Assembly (NCBI GenBank): GCA_001724275.1
Contig: MEDZ01000023.1
Location: 1 to 64,000, forward strand
Origin: Gemmatimonadetes bacterium SCN 70-22
GTDB lineage: Bacteria; Gemmatimonadota; Gemmatimonadetes; Gemmatimonadales; Gemmatimonadaceae
DNA: 64,000 nt
Reading direction: 5' to 3'
Part shown: positions 52,954 to 62,927 of the stretch, one piece after another
How positions within the stretch are numbered: position 1 is the first letter of the stretch
Layout: every line of letters starts with the position of its first letter
The notes under the pieces: model-generated
What the model saw: only the letters and a program-made list of their open reading frames with translations
Database searches by the model: none
What the model was told of the DNA's origin: nothing
Made by a program: the position numbers and the translations under genes

Positions 52954-54591
52954 ATGTCCAAGCCCATCGACGAGCGCCTCTCTCCCGCCGGCATCCCGAC
53001 CAGGCCGGTGTACCGCCCCGACGACGTCGCCGGCCGCTATGAAGAAACGTTAGGCGATCCGGGGCGCTTCCCCTTCACCCGCGGCGTGCAGCCGACGATG
53101 TACCGCGGGCGCCTCTGGACCATGCGCCAGTACGCCGGATTCGGGACGGCCGCCGAGACGAACGAACGCTTCCGGCACCTGCTGGCGGCGGGGCAGACGG
53201 GGCTCTCGGTCGCCTTCGACCTCCCGACCCAGATGGGGATCGACAGCGACGCGCCGCGAGCCCGGGGCGAGGTGGGGCGCGTGGGGGTGGCCATCGACAC
53301 GGTCGAGGACCTGCACGTCCTCCTGCGCGACCTCCCCCTGGACCGGGTCTCGACCTCGATGACCATCAACGCCACGGCGGCGACGCTGCTGGCGATGTAC
53401 ATCGTGGTCGCCGAGGAACGCGGGCTGTCGCGCGCCCAGGTGAGCGGGACGATCCAGAACGACCTGCTCAAGGAATACATCGCCCGCGGCACGTACATCT
53501 ATCCCCCCGGGCCGTCGCTGCGCCTGATCGCCGAGATCTTCCGATTCTGCGCCGCCGAGGTGCCCAACTGGAATCCGATCTCGATCTCGGGCTATCACAT
53601 TCGCGAGGCGGGGGCCACGGCGGTGCAGGAACTCGCCTTCACCTTCGCGAACACGATCGAGTACGTGCAGCGGGCCATCGACGCCGGGCTCGCGGTCGAC
53701 ACCTTCGCCCCGCGCCTGTCGTTCTTCTTCGCGGCGCACAACGACCTCTTCGAGGAGGTGGCCAAGTTCCGGGCGGCGCGCCGGATCTACGCCCGCCTCA
53801 TGCGCGAGCGCTTCGGCGCCAGCGACGCCTCGTGCCGCCTGCGCTTCCACACCCAGACGGGCGGGGTGACGCTCACGGCGCAGCAGCCGCTCAACAACGT
53901 GGTGCGGGTGACGGTGCAGACGCTGGCGGCCACGTTAGGCGGGACGCAGTCGCTGCACACCAACGGCTACGACGAGGCGCTCGCCCTCCCCACGGCCGAA
54001 GCGGCGACGCTCGCGTTGCGCACCCAGCAGATCGTCGCCTACGAGTCCGGGGTGGCGTCCACGGTCGACCCCCTCGCGGGGTCGTACTACGTCGAGGCGC
54101 TCACCGACGCGCTCGAAGCGCGCACCATGGAGCTGCTGGACAAGGTGGACGCCATGGGTGGCGCGGAGCGCGCCATCGCCGCCGGCTTCTTCCAGGAAGA
54201 AATTGCCCGGAGCGCGTACGCGCACCAGCTGCGGGTCGAATCCGGCGAGACGGTCGTGGTCGGGGTCAACCGGTTCGACGATGGCAAGGAGCCGCCGATC
54301 ATCCCGTCCCCCGACTACTCGCGCCTCGAGGGAGAACAGGTGGCGCGACTGCAGGCGGTGAAGCGGGGGCGCGCCGCCGCGCGCGTGCACGCCGCCCTGG
54401 CGGCGCTGTCGAGCGCGGCGGCCTCGTACGCCGATGGAGCCGAGGGTGAGGGAGGGGCCGTGGCGACCGAGACACAGGGGGGGCTCCCCCCGTTGATGCC
54501 GCTGATCATCGACGCAGTGCGCGAGCGCGCGACGGTCGGGGAGATCAGCGACACACTGCAGGCGCGCTGGAGCCTCTACCGCCCCGCCTAG
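52954..54591 (+). CDS. Methylmalonyl-CoA mutase large (catalytic) subunit family protein
   Basis: 545 residues. TIM-barrel catalytic domain with [50 protein letters not shown] and [16 protein letters not shown]. It lacks the C-terminal B12-binding domain, so a separate small subunit must supply it, as in the two-gene MCM and related acyl-CoA mutases (isobutyryl-CoA, ethylmalonyl-CoA). The exact substrate cannot be read from the sequence. It carries two octamers (53048 and 53933). Confidence 0.85.
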   Translation: MSKPIDERLSPAGIPTRPVYRPDDVAGRYEETLGDPGRFPFTRGVQPTMYRGRLWTMRQYAGFGTAAETNERFRHLLAAGQTGLSVAFDLPTQMGIDSDAPRARGEVGRVGVAIDTVEDLHVLLRDLPLDRVSTSMTINATAATLLAMYIVVAEERGLSRAQVSGTIQNDLLKEYIARGTYIYPPGPSLRLIAEIFRFCAAEVPNWNPISISGYHIREAGATAVQELAFTFANTIEYVQRAIDAGLAVDTFAPRLSFFFAAHNDLFEEVAKFRAARRIYARLMRERFGASDASCRLRFHTQTGGVTLTAQQPLNNVVRVTVQTLAATLGGTQSLHTNGYDEALALPTAEAATLALRTQQIVAYESGVASTVDPLAGSYYVEALTDALEARTMELLDKVDAMGGAERAIAAGFFQEEIARSAYAHQLRVESGETVVVGVNRFDDGKEPPIIPSPDYSRLEGEQVARLQAVKRGRAAARVHAALAALSSAAASYADGAEGEGGAVATETQGGLPPLMPLIIDAVRERATVGEISDTLQARWSLYRPA

Positions 54592-54670
54592 CGGATGGCG
54601 CACGGCGGAAGGGGGCAAGTCGGCGCCGCCCCGTTCGCGCGTGGACCGGCGCCGCGGGCCAGCTGGACGG

Positions 54671-54699
54671 TTGAGCCGCGCCGTCGAGTCGGCTAAGTT
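54671..54699 (+). promoter_or_regulatory. Promoter for the fmdB-like/argS operon
   Basis: TTGAGC at 54671-54676 and TAAGTT at 54694-54699 are 17 bp apart, ending about 35 nt before ATG 54736. AGCCG/CGGCT in the spacer can pair, so an operator-like hairpin is possible. Confidence 0.55.
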
Positions 54700-54735
54700 A
54701 TTGATGCTGTAACGCTTGCACCCCTGGACCCTCGC

Positions 54736-55107
54736 ATGCCGACCTACGAGTTCCGCTGCCCCGACGGCTCGATCATCGAGCGATTCTTCAAGATCTCGGA
54801 AGTGCCCAGCGAGATTCCCGCCCCCGACGGCTCCGGGATGGCGGTGCGTGTCATTTCCGGTGGCGCCGGCCTGATCTTCAAGGGGTCGGGTTTCTACATC
54901 ACGGACTACGGAAAGGACGGCAAGAAGGACCAGCGCGCCGCGTCGTCGCCGAGCGCCGATCGCGATTCGGCATCGGGGAGCTCGGGTGGGGCATCGTCGA
55001 GTGGGGCGACCTCGAGCGGCTCGTCGGCGAGCACACCGGCGAGCGGCGCGTCGTCTCCCGCCACATCCTCGTCGCCCGGGTCGGCGAAGCCGAGCGGCGG
55101 CGAATGA
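54736..55107 (+). CDS. FmdB-like protein with degenerate zinc ribbon
   Basis: 123 residues. It starts MPTYEFRC and has GGAGLIFKGSGFYITDYGK, the invariant ends of the FmdB/zinc-ribbon family (CxxC_CxxC). Of the four ribbon cysteines only C8 remains; the others are replaced and the ribbon is shortened, so zinc binding is unlikely. A long Ser/Gly/Ala tail follows. It overlaps argS by 4 nt. Confidence 0.75.
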   Translation: MPTYEFRCPDGSIIERFFKISEVPSEIPAPDGSGMAVRVISGGAGLIFKGSGFYITDYGKDGKKDQRAASSPSADRDSASGSSGGASSSGATSSGSSASTPASGASSPATSSSPGSAKPSGGE

Positions 55108-56747
55108 CCCCGGAACAGATCCTTCGCGACGCGCTGCGCGACGCGGCGCTGGCCGCGGGCGCGCCCGCCGACTTCCAGCCGCAACTCGAACGGCCGCGCG
55201 ATCCCGCGTTCGGCGACTGGGCCAGCAATGCGGCCATGCTCCTGGCGCGTCACCTGAAGCGCAAGCCGCTGGAGATCGCGCAGGACCTGGTCGCGCGTCT
55301 CGACGTCGCGCGGGCCGGCGTCTCGGAGGCGTACGTGGCCGGCGCCGGATTCATCAACTTCCGCCTGGCTGCGGGGGCCGAGGCCGCGGGGCTGGCCGAC
55401 GTCCTGGCCGCCGGGAGCACCTACGGGCGCTCCAACGAGGGAGAGCAGCACGTCGTGAACGTCGAGTTCGTCTCGGCGAACCCGACCGGGCCGCTGCACG
55501 TCGGCCACGGCCGCCAGGCTGCCATCGGCGATGCGGTCTCGACGCTCCTCGAGTGGACGGGATGGCAGGTCACGCGCGAGTTCTACTACAACGACGCGGG
55601 CGTCCAGATCGCCAACCTCGCGCGGTCGGTGCAGGCCCGCGTCCGCGAGCTCACGACGGGCGTCGCGGAGATCCCGGAAGGCGGGTACCACGGCGAGTAC
55701 ATCCGGGAGATCGCGCGCGACTACGTGGGCGCCTACCCGGGCGATGCCGCGGGGAACGACCTCGAGGCCATCCGCGCCTTCGCCGTCGCCGCGCTGCGCC
55801 ACGAGCAGGACAAGGACCTGCAGGCGTTCGGTGTCCGGTTCGACGTGTACTACCTGGAGTCCTCGCTGTATACCGACGGCAAGGTGGACGAGACCGTCCG
55901 CCTGCTGGTGGATGGGGGGCACACGTTCGAGAAGGACGGGGCGCTCTGGCTGCGCACCACCGACTACGGCGACGACAAGGACCGCGTGATGCGGAAGTCG
56001 GACGGGACGTACACCTACTTCCTGCCCGACGTCGCCTACCACCTGGCCAAGTGGCGCCGCGGCTTCGCCCGCGCCATCAACGTGCAGGGGGCGGACCACC
56101 ACAGCACGGTGACGCGCGTGCGCGCGGGACTGCAGGCGTTGGGCACGGGGATCCCCCGGGGATACCCCGAGTACGAGCTGCACCAGATGGTGACCGTCAT
56201 GCGGGGCGGTGAGGAGGTCAAGATCTCCAAGCGGGCCGGGAGCTACGTGACGGTGCGCGACCTCATCGACGAGGTGGGACGCGACGCGGTGCGCTACTTC
56301 CTGCTCATGCGCAAGTCGGACTCGCAGCTGGTCTTCGATGTCGACGTGGCACGTGCGCAGAGCGAGGAGAATCCGGTCTACTACATCCAGATGGCGCACG
56401 CGCGGCTGTGCGGGATCTTCCGGGTCGGCGAGATCGCCCCGGACTCCATCACCGGCGCCGGGGTCGAATGGGGGGCGCTGGTGGAGGACGATGAGCGTGA
56501 GCTCGTGAAGGCGCTGCTCGGCTTCCCCGGGCTGGTGACGGCGGCGGCGCGCACCCTCGCACCGCACCTCGTGGCCACGTACCTCCTGGATACGGCACGG
56601 CTCGTCCATACGTGGTATCACAAGCATCACGTCCTCGGCGAGCCGGAGCCCGTGCGGTCGGCCCGCCTCGCGCTCGCGCGCGCCGCGCAGGTGGTGCTGG
56701 CCAACGGCCTCGCCATCCTCGGCATTTCGGCGCCGGAGCGGATGTAG
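55104..56747 (+). CDS. argS: Arginyl-tRNA synthetase
   Basis: 547 residues, class I. N-terminal additional domain, HIGH region NPTGPLHVGHGR, KISKRAGS (KMSKS-like) and C-terminal DALR anticodon domain ending LGISAPERM. It charges tRNA-Arg. It is co-transcribed with the fmdB-like gene. Confidence 0.96.
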   Translation: MTPEQILRDALRDAALAAGAPADFQPQLERPRDPAFGDWASNAAMLLARHLKRKPLEIAQDLVARLDVARAGVSEAYVAGAGFINFRLAAGAEAAGLADVLAAGSTYGRSNEGEQHVVNVEFVSANPTGPLHVGHGRQAAIGDAVSTLLEWTGWQVTREFYYNDAGVQIANLARSVQARVRELTTGVAEIPEGGYHGEYIREIARDYVGAYPGDAAGNDLEAIRAFAVAALRHEQDKDLQAFGVRFDVYYLESSLYTDGKVDETVRLLVDGGHTFEKDGALWLRTTDYGDDKDRVMRKSDGTYTYFLPDVAYHLAKWRRGFARAINVQGADHHSTVTRVRAGLQALGTGIPRGYPEYELHQMVTVMRGGEEVKISKRAGSYVTVRDLIDEVGRDAVRYFLLMRKSDSQLVFDVDVARAQSEENPVYYIQMAHARLCGIFRVGEIAPDSITGAGVEWGALVEDDERELVKALLGFPGLVTAAARTLAPHLVATYLLDTARLVHTWYHKHHVLGEPEPVRSARLALARAAQVVLANGLAILGISAPERM

Positions 56748-56758
56748 GAGGCTTGGAC

Positions 56759-56779
56759 GGGCGACGGGCGACGGGCGAC
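56759..56779. repeat. 7-bp tandem repeat (gggcgac x3)
   Basis: Three perfect 7-bp copies followed by ggga, 12 nt after the argS stop. The following 100 nt contain a duplicated gagcccgt and C-rich sequence but no gene and no clear promoter for the PfkB gene. Confidence 0.85.
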
Positions 56780-56889
56780 GGGAGGGCGCGCTGCGCGCGC
56801 GAGCCCGTGCGCCGGAGCCCGTCGACCGTGAGAGCACGCTTCGCCTGCTGCAACTGCGCCTCGCCTCAACGTCTCCCGTCTCCCATCCC

Positions 56890-57807
56890 ATGTCCGTCCT
56901 GGTTGTCGGCTCCGTCGCCCTCGATTCCGTCGAAACTCCCTTCGGCAAGGCAGAGGATGTCCTGGGGGGCTCGGGGACGTTCTTTTCCGCCGCCGCGAGC
57001 CACCTGACGCCGGTGCAGCTGGTGGGCGTCGTGGGGAGCGACTATCCGGTGCAGCAGCTCGAGCCGCTGGGCGCGCGCGGCGTCGACCTCCGTGGCGTCG
57101 AGCGGGCCGAGGGCGAGTCGTTCCGCTGGCGAGGGCGCTACCGCCACGACCTCAACTCGGCGGAGACGCTCGAGACGCGGCTGGGGGTGTTCTCGCACTT
57201 CCGCCCGAAGATCCCGGAGCAGTTTCGCCGCGCGCCGTACGTCTTCCTGGCCAACATCGACCCGCGCTTGCAGCTGGACGTGCTCCGCCAGGTGGAGCGT
57301 CCCAAGCTCGTGGCCTGCGACACCATGAACTTCTGGATCGAGAGCCGGCGCACGGACCTCCTCGAGCTCCTGAAGCACGTGGATGCGCTCCTCCTGAACG
57401 ACGGCGAGGCCCGGCAGCTCACGGAGCACTCCAACCTCGTGAAGGCGGCGCGGTGGATCCTGGCGCGCGGGCCGCGCATCGTGATCATCAAGAAGGGGGA
57501 GCACGGGGCGTTCATGTTCACCTCACACTCGGTCTTCTTCGCCCCCGCCTATCCGCTCGAGGACGTCTTCGACCCCACGGGCGCGGGCGATTCCTTCGCC
57601 GGGGGCTTCATGGGGTACCTGGCGCGTACCGGCCAGGTCGACGAGGAGCACATGCGCCGCGCCGTCGTCTACGGATCGGCGCTCGGCTCGTTCGCGGTGG
57701 AGAAGTTCTCGATCGATCGCCTGCTCGAGCTCGATCACGATATCATTCGGGAGCGGCTCAACGAATTCCGCCGCCTCGTCGCCTTCCAGGAGGAACTGCC
57801 CGCGTGA
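56890..57807 (+). CDS. PfkB-family carbohydrate/nucleoside kinase
   Basis: 305 residues. N-terminal VLVVGSVALDSVETPFG and GGSGTFFSAAASHL, C-terminal catalytic DPTGAGDSFAGGF with anion-hole GAGD. This is the ribokinase/PfkB fold; the substrate sugar or nucleoside cannot be fixed from sequence. It overlaps purM by 4 nt. Confidence 0.82.
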   Translation: MSVLVVGSVALDSVETPFGKAEDVLGGSGTFFSAAASHLTPVQLVGVVGSDYPVQQLEPLGARGVDLRGVERAEGESFRWRGRYRHDLNSAETLETRLGVFSHFRPKIPEQFRRAPYVFLANIDPRLQLDVLRQVERPKLVACDTMNFWIESRRTDLLELLKHVDALLLNDGEARQLTEHSNLVKAARWILARGPRIVIIKKGEHGAFMFTSHSVFFAPAYPLEDVFDPTGAGDSFAGGFMGYLARTGQVDEEHMRRAVVYGSALGSFAVEKFSIDRLLELDHDIIRERLNEFRRLVAFQEELPA

Positions 57808-58856
57808 CCACGTCGCCGCAGGACCGCGGGGGGATGAGCTATCGCTCGGCCGGGGTCGACATCGACGCCGCCGACGACGCCAAGACCCGCATCGGCAAGC
57901 TCGTCGAGTCCACCCGCACCGCCGGCTGCATCGGCGCGTTCGGGTCGTTCGGGGGGATGTTCCGCGCGCCCACCAGTGGCAGCCCGATCCTCGTCGCCAG
58001 CGCCGACGGCGTCGGGACCAAGATCAAGGTGGCCATCGACTCCGGCCGCCACGACACGGTGGGGCACTGCCTCGTCAACCACTGCGTCAACGACATCCTC
58101 GCCCAGGGAGCGACGCCGCTCTTCTTCCTCGACTACGTGGCCTTCGGCGCCCTCGAGCCGGCGGTGGTCGAGGCGGTCGTCGCCGGGGTCGCCGCCGGGT
58201 GCCGCGAGAACCAGTGCGCCCTGATCGGCGGCGAAACCGCCGAAATGCCCGGGCTCTACACGCCGCCGGACTACGACCTCGCGGGCTTCATCGTGGGCAC
58301 GGTCCAGGAGGGAGCCACGTTGGGCGCGGAGCGCGTGCGGGCGGGCGACGTCCTCGTCGGCTTCGAGAGCTCGGGGCTGCACACCAACGGCTATTCGCTC
58401 GCCCGGCGCATCGTCAGCGACCGGTTGCGGCTGTCGGTGGGCGACCCGTTCCCGGGCGAGGACGGGGCGACGGTCGCCGACGTCCTGCTGCGCGTCCATC
58501 GCTCCTACCTCGCCGCGGTGCGCCCCGTCCTGGGGCGCGTCCGTGCGCTGGCGCACATCACCGGGGGCGGGCTCCCCGGCAACCTGAACCGGGCACTCCC
58601 GCCCACGCTCGACGCCATCGTCGATCCCTCCTCGTGGGAGATCCCGAACGTCTTCCGGGTGCTGGAGGAGGCGGGCGGCGTGGCGCGCGACGAGATGTTC
58701 CGCGCCTTCAACATGGGGGTGGGGATGGTCGTCGTTGCCGACGCGGCCGACGTGTCGTCGGTGCTGCAGGCGGCGGCCGAAGCGGGAGTGCGCGCCTGGC
58801 GCCTGGGGCACGTGGCCCCGGGCACCGGCCAGGTGCAACTCCGGGCGGCGCGATAG
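57804..58856 (+). CDS. purM: Phosphoribosylformylglycinamidine cyclo-ligase PurM
   Basis: 350 residues from GTG 57804, with AGGAGG 10 nt upstream and GTGA overlap; ATG 57834 (MSYRSAGVDID) is an equally family-like start. ADGVGTKIKVA, NHCVNDILAQGA, GGETAEMPG and HITGGGLPGNLNR are PurM hallmarks. It closes the imidazole ring in purine synthesis. Confidence 0.94.
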   Translation: MTTSPQDRGGMSYRSAGVDIDAADDAKTRIGKLVESTRTAGCIGAFGSFGGMFRAPTSGSPILVASADGVGTKIKVAIDSGRHDTVGHCLVNHCVNDILAQGATPLFFLDYVAFGALEPAVVEAVVAGVAAGCRENQCALIGGETAEMPGLYTPPDYDLAGFIVGTVQEGATLGAERVRAGDVLVGFESSGLHTNGYSLARRIVSDRLRLSVGDPFPGEDGATVADVLLRVHRSYLAAVRPVLGRVRALAHITGGGLPGNLNRALPPTLDAIVDPSSWEIPNVFRVLEEAGGVARDEMFRAFNMGVGMVVVADAADVSSVLQAAAEAGVRAWRLGHVAPGTGQVQLRAAR

Positions 58857-58891
58857 GCAACCGGCCGCCTCACGCAACGGAGCGATTCGAC

Positions 58892-59911
58892 ATGGGGCGC
58901 AGCAGATTCACCCGATGGCAGCTGGCAGCCGGGGCCCTCGCCCTGGCGCTCTCCGTCGTATCCGGCGACGCGCGGGCGCAGGGGGGAACCATCGACCCCC
59001 AATGCATGGGCGGGGGAACCGCGGGGCTCGTCACCCGCGACGCCTGCCAGAAGGCGATCGACCTGTTCCAGTTCGTGGCCCCGCAGCTGGCGGGGACCCT
59101 CGTCGGAGGGAGCGCCGTCCAGGGCGAGCACTCCACACTGCGCGGACTGGGGCACTTCTCCGTGGGCCTTCGCGCGAACGCCGTCCGGGCCAGGCTCCCG
59201 CAGGTCGACCAGCACACGCCGTCGGTCACCGGCGCCGTCGCGAGCGACTACGCCGTCGACGAGCGGTGGATCGCGGCCCCCGTCCTGGATGCGGCCATCG
59301 GGATCTTCCGCGGGATCCCCTTCGCCGGGACGCACGCGCTGGGGCTGGACGCCCTCGTCAACCTCTCGTACATCCCCGAGGTCGACCGGGGCGACTTCTC
59401 CGTCAGGCTCCCCGACGGTTCGCTGAAGCTCGGCTTCGGCGGGCGTCTCGGGCTCCTGCGCGAGACCTTCCTCACCCCCGGCGTCTCGTTCACCTGGCTG
59501 CAGCGCGACCTTCCGACCGTCGACGTCACGGGGCGCGCCGGCGGCGACGAGCTCGACGTGCGCGACGTGCGCGTCTCGACCACCGCCTGGCGGCTCGTGG
59601 GCGGCAAGAGCTTCTCGGTCTTCGGGATCGCTTTCGGGGGCGGGCAGGATCGCTACGACACCGAGGCGAGCGCCCAGGTCACGATCAACCACCTCGGTCC
59701 CAGCGTGAGCTCGGGGGTGATCTCGGCGCGGCAGGAACTGACCAGGACCAACTTCTTCGGCAGCCTCTCGCTCAACCTCGCCCTGCTGCGGGTCGTTGCG
59801 GAAGCCGGGCGCTCGAGCGGGGGGACGATCGCCACCTACAACACCTTCAGCGGCCACGACCCGGCCGCCGCGCAGACCTACGGCTCGTTGGGGCTGCGCT
59901 TCACCTGGTGA
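58892..59911 (+). CDS. Outer-membrane beta-barrel-like protein
   Basis: 339 residues. Signal peptide ending DARAQG (about 27-31), a cysteine pair C38/C51 that may form a disulfide, then amphipathic strands with a C-terminal LGLRFTW ending in an aromatic, typical of Bam-inserted barrels. No family named. It lies between purM and ribD, 3 nt before ribD. Confidence 0.65.
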   Translation: MGRSRFTRWQLAAGALALALSVVSGDARAQGGTIDPQCMGGGTAGLVTRDACQKAIDLFQFVAPQLAGTLVGGSAVQGEHSTLRGLGHFSVGLRANAVRARLPQVDQHTPSVTGAVASDYAVDERWIAAPVLDAAIGIFRGIPFAGTHALGLDALVNLSYIPEVDRGDFSVRLPDGSLKLGFGGRLGLLRETFLTPGVSFTWLQRDLPTVDVTGRAGGDELDVRDVRVSTTAWRLVGGKSFSVFGIAFGGGQDRYDTEASAQVTINHLGPSVSSGVISARQELTRTNFFGSLSLNLALLRVVAEAGRSSGGTIATYNTFSGHDPAAAQTYGSLGLRFTW

Positions 59912-59914
59912 CGC

Positions 59915-61045
59915 ATGGGACGGCGCACGAAGGACGGGGAGGGCGCAGACGGCGCCGCCGACGTGCGCTTCATGCGGCGGGCCCTTGCGCTCGCCGAGCG
60001 GGGATGGGGACAGGTCTCGCCCAACCCCCTCGTCGGCGCCGTCGTGGTGCGTGACGGGAAGGTCGTGGGCGAAGGGTACCACGCTGCCTTCGGGCGCGAC
60101 CATGCGGAGGTGGTGGCGTTAGGCAGGGCGGGGAACCAGGCGCGGGGGAGCACGGTCTTCGTCACCCTCGAGCCCTGCACCCACCACGGCAAGACGCCGC
60201 CATGTACCGACGCCCTGCTCGCCGCCGGGGTACGGCGCGTGGTGGTCGCCGTGCGCGATCCGCACCCCGTGGCCGCGGGGGGGGTCGAGCTGCTGCGGGA
60301 ACGGGGGGTCACCGTCGACGTCGGCACCTGCGAGGCGGAGGGGCGCGAGCTGAACGCCCCCTTCCTGCACGCCGTGACCAGCCCTCGTCCGTGGGTGACG
60401 CTCAAGCTCGCGATCTCCGTGGACGGGGCCATCGCCGATCACACGCGCCGTCAGGGGTGGCTCACCGGCGCCGAGGCGCGCGCCGAAGTGCATCGCCTGC
60501 GCGCGAGCCACGATGCCCTGGGAGTCGGGATGGGGACGGTCCTCGCCGACGATCCCGCCCTCACCGTCCGCGACGCCCGGGCCCCGCGCGTCCCCCCGCT
60601 TCGCGTCGTTTTTTCGCGCACCGGGCGCCTCCCCGTCACGAGCGCGCTGGCGACCACCGCCCGCGACGTCCCCGTCGTCGTGGTGGCGCGGGAGACCGAT
60701 CCCGCGTACGAGGCGACGCTCAACGAGATGGGGGTCGAGGTGGTCACCACGTCGACGCTGGACGACGCCCTGCGCGCCCTGCGGATGCGTGGCGTGCACT
60801 CGATCATGGTCGAGGGGGGGGCGAGGCTGGCCGGCGCGCTGCTATTCGAAGGATTCGTCGATCGGCTGGTCGTCTTCACCGCTCCGGTCGTGCTCGGCGC
60901 GGGCGCGCTCAACGCCTTCCTGCTCGCCCCGGCGCAGCGCGCCGAGTCGGCGCCGCGCATGCGGGTCGTGCGGCGCGAGAGCTTCGGCGACGACCTCATG
61001 ACCGTCTATGCGCTCGACCAGGGTCGCGCGCGGGAGAGCACGTGA
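59915..61045 (+). CDS. ribD: Riboflavin biosynthesis deaminase/reductase RibD
   Basis: 376 residues. Deaminase domain with HAEVVAL, EPCTHHGKTPPC zinc site, then the reductase domain with LKLAISVDGAIAD and MVEGGARLAGALL. It performs two successive steps after GTP cyclohydrolase II. The stop shares a base with ribE. Octamer at 60117-60124. Confidence 0.95.
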   Translation: MGRRTKDGEGADGAADVRFMRRALALAERGWGQVSPNPLVGAVVVRDGKVVGEGYHAAFGRDHAEVVALGRAGNQARGSTVFVTLEPCTHHGKTPPCTDALLAAGVRRVVVAVRDPHPVAAGGVELLRERGVTVDVGTCEAEGRELNAPFLHAVTSPRPWVTLKLAISVDGAIADHTRRQGWLTGAEARAEVHRLRASHDALGVGMGTVLADDPALTVRDARAPRVPPLRVVFSRTGRLPVTSALATTARDVPVVVVARETDPAYEATLNEMGVEVVTTSTLDDALRALRMRGVHSIMVEGGARLAGALLFEGFVDRLVVFTAPVVLGAGALNAFLLAPAQRAESAPRMRVVRRESFGDDLMTVYALDQGRAREST

Positions 61046-61653
61046 TGTTCACCGGTCTCGTGGACGACGTGGGAACCATCACCGCGGTCGAGGAGAACGA
61101 GGCGGGGCGCGAGTTCCGAATCGCCTGTCGCTACCAGGACCTCGTTCCGGGCGAGAGCATTGCCTGCCAGGGGGCGTGCCTGACGGTTCGTGAATGCGGC
61201 GACGGCTGGTTCACGGTGGCCGCCGTGGTCACGACGCTGGGCCGCACGTCGATCGGCGATTGGGGGGTCGGACGCCGCCTCAACCTCGAGCGCTCGCTGC
61301 GCGCGGGCGACCGGCTGGGGGGGCACATGGTGCAGGGGCACGTGGATGGCGTCGGCGAGGTCGTCGCGGCGGCACGACAGGGCGACGCATGGCTCATCGA
61401 CATCGCGGTCCCGCCCGAGATCGCGGAACTCCTCGTCCCGCACGGTTCGGTGTGCGTGGACGGGGTGAGCCTGACCGTGAACTCGCTCCCCCGTCAGGGG
61501 GTTCTTCAGGTGTCGATCGTCGAATACACGCTTCGCCACACGACGCTGGGCGAGCTGACCACCGGTGACCGGGTGCACCTGGAGGGGGACGTGGTGGGGA
61601 AGTACGTGCGATCGCTGGTCACCCCCTACCTCCCGGGCGGCCCGCGCCGGTAA
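61045..61653 (+). CDS. ribE: Riboflavin synthase alpha chain RibE
   Basis: 202 residues, two lumazine-binding barrels. It opens MFTGLVDDVGTI and has GGHMVQGHVDGVGEV and VCVDGVSLTVNS. It dismutates 6,7-dimethyl-8-ribityllumazine to riboflavin. It follows ribD directly. Confidence 0.95.
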   Translation: MFTGLVDDVGTITAVEENEAGREFRIACRYQDLVPGESIACQGACLTVRECGDGWFTVAAVVTTLGRTSIGDWGVGRRLNLERSLRAGDRLGGHMVQGHVDGVGEVVAAARQGDAWLIDIAVPPEIAELLVPHGSVCVDGVSLTVNSLPRQGVLQVSIVEYTLRHTTLGELTTGDRVHLEGDVVGKYVRSLVTPYLPGGPRR

Positions 61654-61682
61654 TCCCCGTGTCCGGCGGGCGGCGGGCGTCG

Positions 61683-61712
61683 TTTTGGCCTTGCCCCTCA
61701 ACGGGTTACGTT
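61683..61712 (+). promoter_or_regulatory. Weak promoter candidate for ribBA
   Basis: TTTTGG at 61683-61688 and TACGTT at 61707-61712, 18 bp apart, 6 nt before ATG 61719. TTTG to TAnnTTTC spacing of 19 also fits a Bacteroidota-like element. No FMN riboswitch (RFN element) is visible in this 65-nt gap. Confidence 0.35.
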
Positions 61713-61718
61713 TCCTCC

Positions 61719-62927
61719 ATGGCATTCGGAACTGTTCAGCAGGCAATCGAGGACATCCGCAGCGGCAAGTTCGTCGTGGTCGCGGACGATGAGGACCGTG
61801 AGAACGAGGGCGACCTCGTCTGCGCGGCGGAGTTCGTCACGCCCGAGATGGTCAACTTCATGCTGCGCGTGAAGGGGATGATCTGCGTCGCCCTCCCGCC
61901 GGAGCGCGTTGCCCAGCTCGGGCTCGCGATGCAGGCGCGCGAGAACACGGAGTCGATGAAGACCGCCTTCACCGTCTCCATCGACGGTGCCCCGCGCTAC
62001 GGGGTGTCGACCGGTATCTCGGCATCCGATCGGGCGACGACGATCCGCATCGCGGCCGACCCGACCAAGGGAGCCGACGACATCCGCACGCCTGGACACG
62101 TGCACCCGCTGCGCGGGCGTCACGGCGGGGTGCTGCAACGGGTGGGGCACACCGAGGCGGCGATCGACCTCTGCCGCCTGGCGGGGGTGCAGCCGGCCGG
62201 CGTGATCTGCGAGATCCTGAACGACGCCGGGCGGACGATGAAGCGCGACGAGCTGGACGTCTTCGCGCTGGAGCACGGGTTGACGTTCATCACGGTCGCC
62301 GACCTGGTGGCCCACCGCCTCACGAACGAGCGGCTGGTGCATCGCGAGGCGGAGGCCCGGCTCCCGAACGACCTGGGGGGCGACGGGTGGCGCATCGTGG
62401 GCTACCGCAACGACGTCGACGAGCGCGAGCACGTGGCGTTGGTGTACGGCGACCTGGGGAACGGCGAGGACGTCCTCGTGCGCATGCACTCGAAGTGCCT
62501 GACGGGCGACGTCTTCCACTCGCGGCGGTGCGACTGCGGCTGGCAGCTGCACAAGGCGATGGAGATGATCGCGGCCGAGGGGCGCGGCGTGGTCGTGTAC
62601 CTGGACCAGGAGGGGCGTGGCATCGGGCTCCTCAACAAGCTCCGGGCCTACGAGCTGCAGGACCAGGGGCACGACACGGTCGAGGCGAACGAGAAGCTCG
62701 GCTTCAAGTCCGACCTCAGGAACTACGGCGTCGGGGCGCAGATCCTCCTCGACCTCGGGCTCAAGTCGATCCGTGTCATGACGAACAATCCCACGAAGCT
62801 GGTGGGGCTCAAGGGATACGGCCTCGAGATCGTCGACCGCGTGCGCATCGCCGCCCCGAGCAACGAGGAGAACGCGTCGTACCTCGAGACGAAGCGGACC
62901 AAGATGGGACACCTGCTCAACACCTGA
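61719..62927 (+). CDS. ribBA: Bifunctional DHBP synthase / GTP cyclohydrolase II RibBA
   Basis: 402 residues. RibB half with DDEDRENEGDLVCAAE and TPGHVHPLRGRHGGVLQRVGHTEA, RibA half with the zinc cysteines in HSRRCDCGWQ and DQEGRGIGL. It supplies both precursors of riboflavin. It shares one base with ribH. Confidence 0.96.
   Translation: MAFGTVQQAIEDIRSGKFVVVADDEDRENEGDLVCAAEFVTPEMVNFMLRVKGMICVALPPERVAQLGLAMQARENTESMKTAFTVSIDGAPRYGVSTGISASDRATTIRIAADPTKGADDIRTPGHVHPLRGRHGGVLQRVGHTEAAIDLCRLAGVQPAGVICEILNDAGRTMKRDELDVFALEHGLTFITVADLVAHRLTNERLVHREAEARLPNDLGGDGWRIVGYRNDVDEREHVALVYGDLGNGEDVLVRMHSKCLTGDVFHSRRCDCGWQLHKAMEMIAAEGRGVVVYLDQEGRGIGLLNKLRAYELQDQGHDTVEANEKLGFKSDLRNYGVGAQILLDLGLKSIRVMTNNPTKLVGLKGYGLEIVDRVRIAAPSNEENASYLETKRTKMGHLLNT

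Noticed and set aside
61654-61718. FMN riboswitch before ribBA
   Set aside because: Only 65 nt, and none of the conserved RFN helices or loops are present. The gap before ribD is 3 nt.
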